Source of the DNA: Acholoe squamosa
Lineage: Eukaryota; Annelida; Polychaeta; Phyllodocida; Polynoidae
Length of the DNA: 64,000 bases
Reading direction: 5' to 3'
Assembly: GCA_949317995.1 (NCBI GenBank)
Contig: OX439035.1
Location: forward strand, 77,336,394-77,400,393
A program made the position numbers and the translations under genes. This document shows, in pieces, positions 59,701-64,000 of the stretch (position 1 is the first letter of the stretch; each line of letters starts with the position of its first letter). The notes under the pieces are model-generated. The model was not told where the DNA came from and searched no databases. It saw only the letters and a program-made list of their open reading frames with translations.

Positions 59701-60400
59701 GGGTTTAGAATTACCATACTTACCTCTGGTATGAGACTTCCTAGGCATACTTCATTGGGCTCACATGAAGCAGCAAAATATTTTTTTACGTGTGGCGGAA
59801 TCTAAAAAAAAAGAGTTATTGTTAGAACTCTGGAGCGAATCTCATCAAATGTGTGATAGATTATAACTCTATTCGAGAGGGGTAGTCCTGATTATCCACT
59901 CTGTCGTGGATACAACAGGGGATCGGATGCATCTCTAAGAACCTCCTATACCCTATGCCGGCATTCTGGTAAGACAGTTCAAATAGGCCTACGACTAGCA
60001 ATATTATTATGGCCCTCGATAACGGGGATACAGGATTCGATGGATGATACATGTTAAGTAGGTCTTAATCTTACACCGCTGGTCTGAAAAAAAAAACACC
60101 TGGAGTCAAAATGATATGATCTACGATTCTATCATCAATGACTCACCCTTCTAGATGTAACATTGACGGCCAGTTTGTTGTTGGCCCAGAGGGCATAAAA
60201 GGCACTGTTCAGCATATAAGATGTTATGTAGACGTAAACCATCTTCTTACGGTGCTTGGGGAAGAATGGGATCTCAGCCGGCTCAAACGGAGGCTCGGCT
60301 CTGTTTGGTTTATAATAAAAGGCACCCTGAAGAAGAAAGGACAATGCATTAAAGACGCATTATATAATATATCTCGTGCATGATATAATATATCTCGTGC

Positions 60401-60475
<75 letters not shown>

Positions 60476-63400
60476 GGACGACCATGGAATGTATTTTGAT
60501 CAATTCACCCTAGAGGGGTAAATCAACGAAAACGTATTCCAGGGAATTAACTTTAGGCAGCAGGAAATAATGATTGGGAGATGATGCTGCACAGGGGTTC
60601 GAATCTGAGCCCTCCTGCATAGTATAGATCAAGCCCAACGTCAGGGGCATCTTATTGGTGGGGTACCTTTACTGTAGAAAAGTACTAAAACATCAATATA
60701 TCGACCCCCAGATCCACCTTATAAAATCATATAGATTTTCCTCCGATCCAACATGCGTAATACTACGTTTTAGCCACAAGGCACAACATTTCCATGTGGA
60801 CAATATGTGAGTTGTTTTGGGGTCAAATTGTGTCATGTGGACATTTTGTAGCAGCTTCCGTGGCCAATGCCTGAGAGGGATTTCTATAGAAGTTTGTTAT
60901 GTGGACATTTTATGCTTCGTGGCTAAAATGGAGCATAACAGTTTATAAAAATAATATGTCTGAAAAGATTTAGATCTTACTTTGTGGTATGAATGTACGG
61001 AATGATCTTTGAATGCAGGGAAGCGGACGAGACTGAAATCGATTTCAAAATCTGGAGGGATGTCTTCTACAACTGAAAAGAGAATATCAACGTTTCATCA
61101 AAACAGAGACAAACAAAACAGTATGTGTGACTCATACTGTAATGAATTACGTCAACATACACCATCCACCAATAAGGGTCAGGCGGGATAGCTTTTAGAC
61201 CATTGGAACAATTCCCTGCATTTGGTGTTGAATTTCTTGGGTGCAACTGGTATACATCGTGATAGTTTTTATCCGTCGTTACTTCGCCAGTATCAGTTTC
61301 AGCAATAGATGCGCCAATTGACAATGCGAGAGAGCCCATAGCCCCTCCCCCTCCCATAAGCCGATTGGTAAAACAGACCACATACATCGCTCGCTCCTTG
61401 TAACAACGTAAGTAGTGTATGAAAATGTGGAGTTGACGCAGGGTGAGTCTATTAGCCTGATTAATCAATGGGCGCACACGGTGGTACACGCGACTTTCTA
61501 GCTAAAGGGCATCAAAAGGCCGAATAGAAATTCACCACCATGTTGTTTCCAAGTGTTCATCAGTACATGTATAACATAGCATTTCTAGGCCCTACATGGT
61601 AGAACAACGTTGTGGTATATTCTACTTACGTCTGAACCGCGATAATGCCCATCCTGTCTTCTCGTTTATTTCTGATTTTGCGTTTGAACATACCTAAAAG
61701 AGAGCAGGCAACAGTATTATCATACAAAAGTAACTTATGGCAATTTATATTTATCTATTATATATCATACTTACATCACTGGTAGGTTTGGCGTTATAAC
61801 AAAACATATGATTTCATTCATATGAAAGGGCTACTTTTCAAAGAGATTATGTACTAACATTCTTTCAGATTTACAATTAAACATGTGCCTACACTGATTG
61901 ATTGAAAGTGCATAAACTAATTGGTTGAAACTATAAAATGAATAGGCCTATAATAGCACATCGATATCGGAAATTCGTACTAACTTGAGACAGAAGAATG
62001 CTCTTTATCTTTCTCTTGAATACTCGTGATCCAAGGTTGAGGGCGTCACTGAAAGACAATTTAACAATTATTGACTGACATCTTTCTAAACCAGAAATTT
62101 TCTCAATACGATATGATTAAACATAATATACCAATACTAAAGATCCTTGATTCGGTTTTCGTCACATGATAAAATCAAAATATCCTTACCTATTCAAAAC
62201 GCCCAAAGTAGATCAACTTGAGCTCACTCACTATAACATATGCATTTCCATTTATAACATAATGTTGACGGCAAATATTGTCGTTTTCTCTCAGATAATC
62301 TATGATATTACATAAGTAGGGCATATTTTCACCTCCATCCCCCTTCAAATGTAAGAGTGATGTCACCTCGTGCTGTACAATCAAACACTGTCACTGTGGG
62401 ACGCCCGTCTAGGTCTCGGCCTGTGGGAGATGATAAGAGAGGGAGGTTGGTCACCTTAAGCCGCGTGTCCACAGGGCGACAAAATTGGTGGGCGACAGAA
62501 TTCCCGACGACAAAAGCACCTTTTCATCCATTTCTAATGATAATATCTAATATGTTTGATTTTTGTCGTCGGGAATGGACGACAAAAGCCGTTTTGTCGT
62601 CGGGAATGGACGACAAAAGTGGTTTTGTCGTCGGGAATTATGTCGCCTACCAATATTGTCGCCCTGTAGACACAAGGCTTAAGGGTGATATGATATGATT
62701 ACATACCTACAAGCATAAGGTATAACATTTTATTCATTTCTATTTGATTTCCCCCCTTTCTCTCTTCTGCTTGCGTTCTATTTGATTTCTCTCTTTCTCT
62801 CTTCTATGTGCGTTCTATTGATTATTTCATCTTTCTCTTCTGTTTGCGTTCTTCATGATACGGGAATTCTTTTTAGATATTCCCCATACGAGATGACACA
62901 TTGCTCTTACCGACAAAGAAGTCCAGAGAGAACTGTAGATTTTTGGCATCAATCGTCATAACGCCTTGTTTATTGACGTCCCAAAATCTGAAAAGAAAAG
63001 AAATATTATATAGAATACATGTTACACTATAATCAGGAATTGAAAAACATGGACATATATGACGGTTGGCTTTAATTGGGAGAGAGAAAAGCTGCACAGG
63101 CATGTACAGTAATTCTTCATACGTTCGGATTCATGAAAGGTGGCAGAGTTAGAAGCGTGGTCGTCAGTGCACAGTTGAATGAAGTCTGACAAAAATGAAA
63201 GATACTCACCCTAATGATATGAGGGCTTCATAATTAGCTTTGATGACGGGACTCAGTCCCTTCGCTCTCCACCGTAGTCCTTGCTGGGGAAGCACTCTCA
63301 GAGCGGAACGCGGCCGGGGAAACTCCACCACGCGCACACTGAAATCATGGTAACCGATCCCTTTGTTACAAACTTGATACTCATTGCTTTTTAAAAAAAC

Positions 63401-63693
63401 CCATCTTTTGATCTATTTCTATTTTTTTCAAATATATTTCTTTGCAAATGGTTAATCCATATTTGCACTTTGATGCGCACGTAGGCGTACTGGTCACTGA
63501 ACATGTAGAGGAAGGAACTTTGCCCGGGAATCAAAATATGTGTTCCACATAAAAGCAAAGATGGAAAAAAGTAAAACATATTTGAGTCCATACCTGTGAA
63601 TGCCGACGGAGGCTGGGCCAACCTCATCTCGCAAATCGGGGATGGTCAGATTCATCAACTTCAACATCAGTGTATCGATGGCGATTTGTGCCG
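55335..63693 (-). CDS. BPI: BPI/LBP-family secreted lipid-binding protein (5' end missing)
   Basis: BPI/LBP/CETP-family proteins are two-domain 'boomerang' proteins that bind lipids; BPI and LBP bind bacterial lipopolysaccharide. Seventeen GT-AG exons, 5' to 3': 63594-63693, 63210-63338, 62911-62987, 62333-62420, 61985-62048, 61630-61693, 60981-61072, 60147-60326, 59724-59801, 58987-59151, 58020-58087, 57708-57747, 57365-57493, 56970-57029, 55951-56011, 55647-55732, 55335-55382. They stay in frame for about 508 residues to TAA. Landmarks: AQIAIDTLMLKLMNLTIPDL (start of N-terminal barrel); GLRWRAKGLSP; the cysteine pair FDCTA and QVCSN at the BPI disulfide positions; GAFYYKPNRAEPPFEPAEIP with KKMVYVYITSYMLNSAFYAL, parallel to human BPI GEFYSENHHNPPPFAP and MVYLGLSDYFFNTA; SVSATHAPKLTI; TGFTLPELEAVRLVKP. 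The signal-peptide exon must be beyond the right edge. Exon 57365-57493 is an extra in-frame 43-codon segment. Family call is firm; ligand is unknown. Confidence 0.94.
56527..56650 (+). repeat. Tandem GCATTCAGAAATGCAT-type repeat
   Basis: Five or so imperfect copies of CTGCATTCAGAAATGCAT in an intron of the BPI-like gene, directly before the TC microsatellite. Confidence 0.7.
56649..56743 (+). repeat. TC microsatellite
   Basis: About 47 TC units interrupted twice by TCGC, in the intron between exons 56970-57029 and 55951-56011 of the BPI-like gene. Frames rich in Ser-Leu or Glu-Arg across it are artefacts. Confidence 0.97.
60360..60470 (+). repeat. AT microsatellite with preceding 20-bp duplication
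   Basis: TATAATATATCTCGTGCA occurs twice (about 60362-60400), followed by about 34 AT units. It begins about 35 bp upstream (minus-strand sense) of the acceptor of the 60147-60326 exon. Confidence 0.9.
62460..62678. mobile_element. TTAA-flanked palindromic MITE
   Basis: Left end GCCGCGTGTCCACAGGGCGA, right end GTCGCCCTGTAGACACAAGG plus C, flanked by TTAA (62456-62459 and 62679-62682). Inside, GTCGTCGGGAATGGACGAC is repeated. TTAA duplications are made by piggyBac and Kolobok transposases. It lies in a BPI-like intron, only 36 bp (element flank) from the acceptor side of exon 62333-62420. Confidence 0.75.
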
Positions 63694-64000
63694 CTGTAAT
63701 TAAATTTCAGGGTAGATTATAATTGATTTTGATATATTATATGAATGGGTATAAAAAGAGTTAATGGCATACAACATTAATTTTGTATCCTGTCGATTGA
63801 AGCTGAAATATTATCATGAGCTCCACTCAAACTAAATGCTCGGATCTATAAAAACACTGTCTGTTTACTATATCTCCCTTTTGTAAGGGTAAATCACTTA
63901 TTACATGAGACCTATCATATCTTTATTTTTTCCAGTGGCTTAAGTCTTGGTAAAATACATTGAAATGCAGCCTAATAGTAACAAAGAAGGTATGCCAGTG
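63694..64000. other. BPI-like intron up to the window edge
   Basis: AT-rich sequence upstream (minus strand) of the first visible BPI-like exon. I see no signal-peptide exon in it. Confidence 0.55.

Noticed and set aside
60590-60620. GGTTCGAATC resembling a tRNA B box
   Set aside because: No A box at proper spacing and no cloverleaf.

Overview
The window is invertebrate animal genomic DNA. It has spliced genes with GT-AG introns, long AT-rich introns, many short non-autonomous DNA transposons (MITEs), microsatellites and a minisatellite, and no bacterial-style operons. Gene content (RALGAPA, NPC2/ML family, BPI/LBP family) and the repeat types suggest a marine invertebrate, perhaps a non-vertebrate deuterostome or a lophotrochozoan. 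The sequence alone does not let me choose a phylum.

Layout. (1) 1-12.7 kb: minus strand, the first three coding exons of a Ral GTPase-activating protein alpha subunit (RALGAPA). The gene runs off the left edge; its introns hold MITEs and a 55-bp-period minisatellite. (2) 12.7-19.9 kb: intergenic, packed with nested MITEs, including an 880-bp element built on about 20 copies of TTAGTCA and a cluster of Harbinger-like elements. (3) 19.9-45.7 kb: plus strand, an NPC2-like secreted lipid-binding protein in four exons. Its first intron, as modelled, is about 23.8 kb. On its minus strand lies a long open frame (24667-27117, 816 codons) for a disordered protein with repeated basic/aromatic motifs, and further right a 1,655-bp tandem duplication (35086-38395). 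(4) 50.1-52.9 kb: a second plus-strand NPC2-like gene with the same intron phases, a tandem paralogue. (5) 55.3-63.7 kb: minus strand, 17 exons of a BPI/LBP-family lipid-binding protein, missing only its extreme 5' end. It is convergent with the second NPC2-like gene.

The right half therefore groups two unrelated folds that both bind lipids and, in some relatives, bacterial lipopolysaccharide: ML domain and BPI domain. That suggests, but does not prove, a lipid-handling or innate-immunity neighbourhood. The most unusual mobile-DNA signal is two MITE families whose ends begin CAG(A/G)GATG. Four copies have exact 6-bp target duplications and a fifth matches at 5 of 6, an uncommon length. No tRNA or rRNA gene, CRISPR array or retrovirus-like element could be supported.
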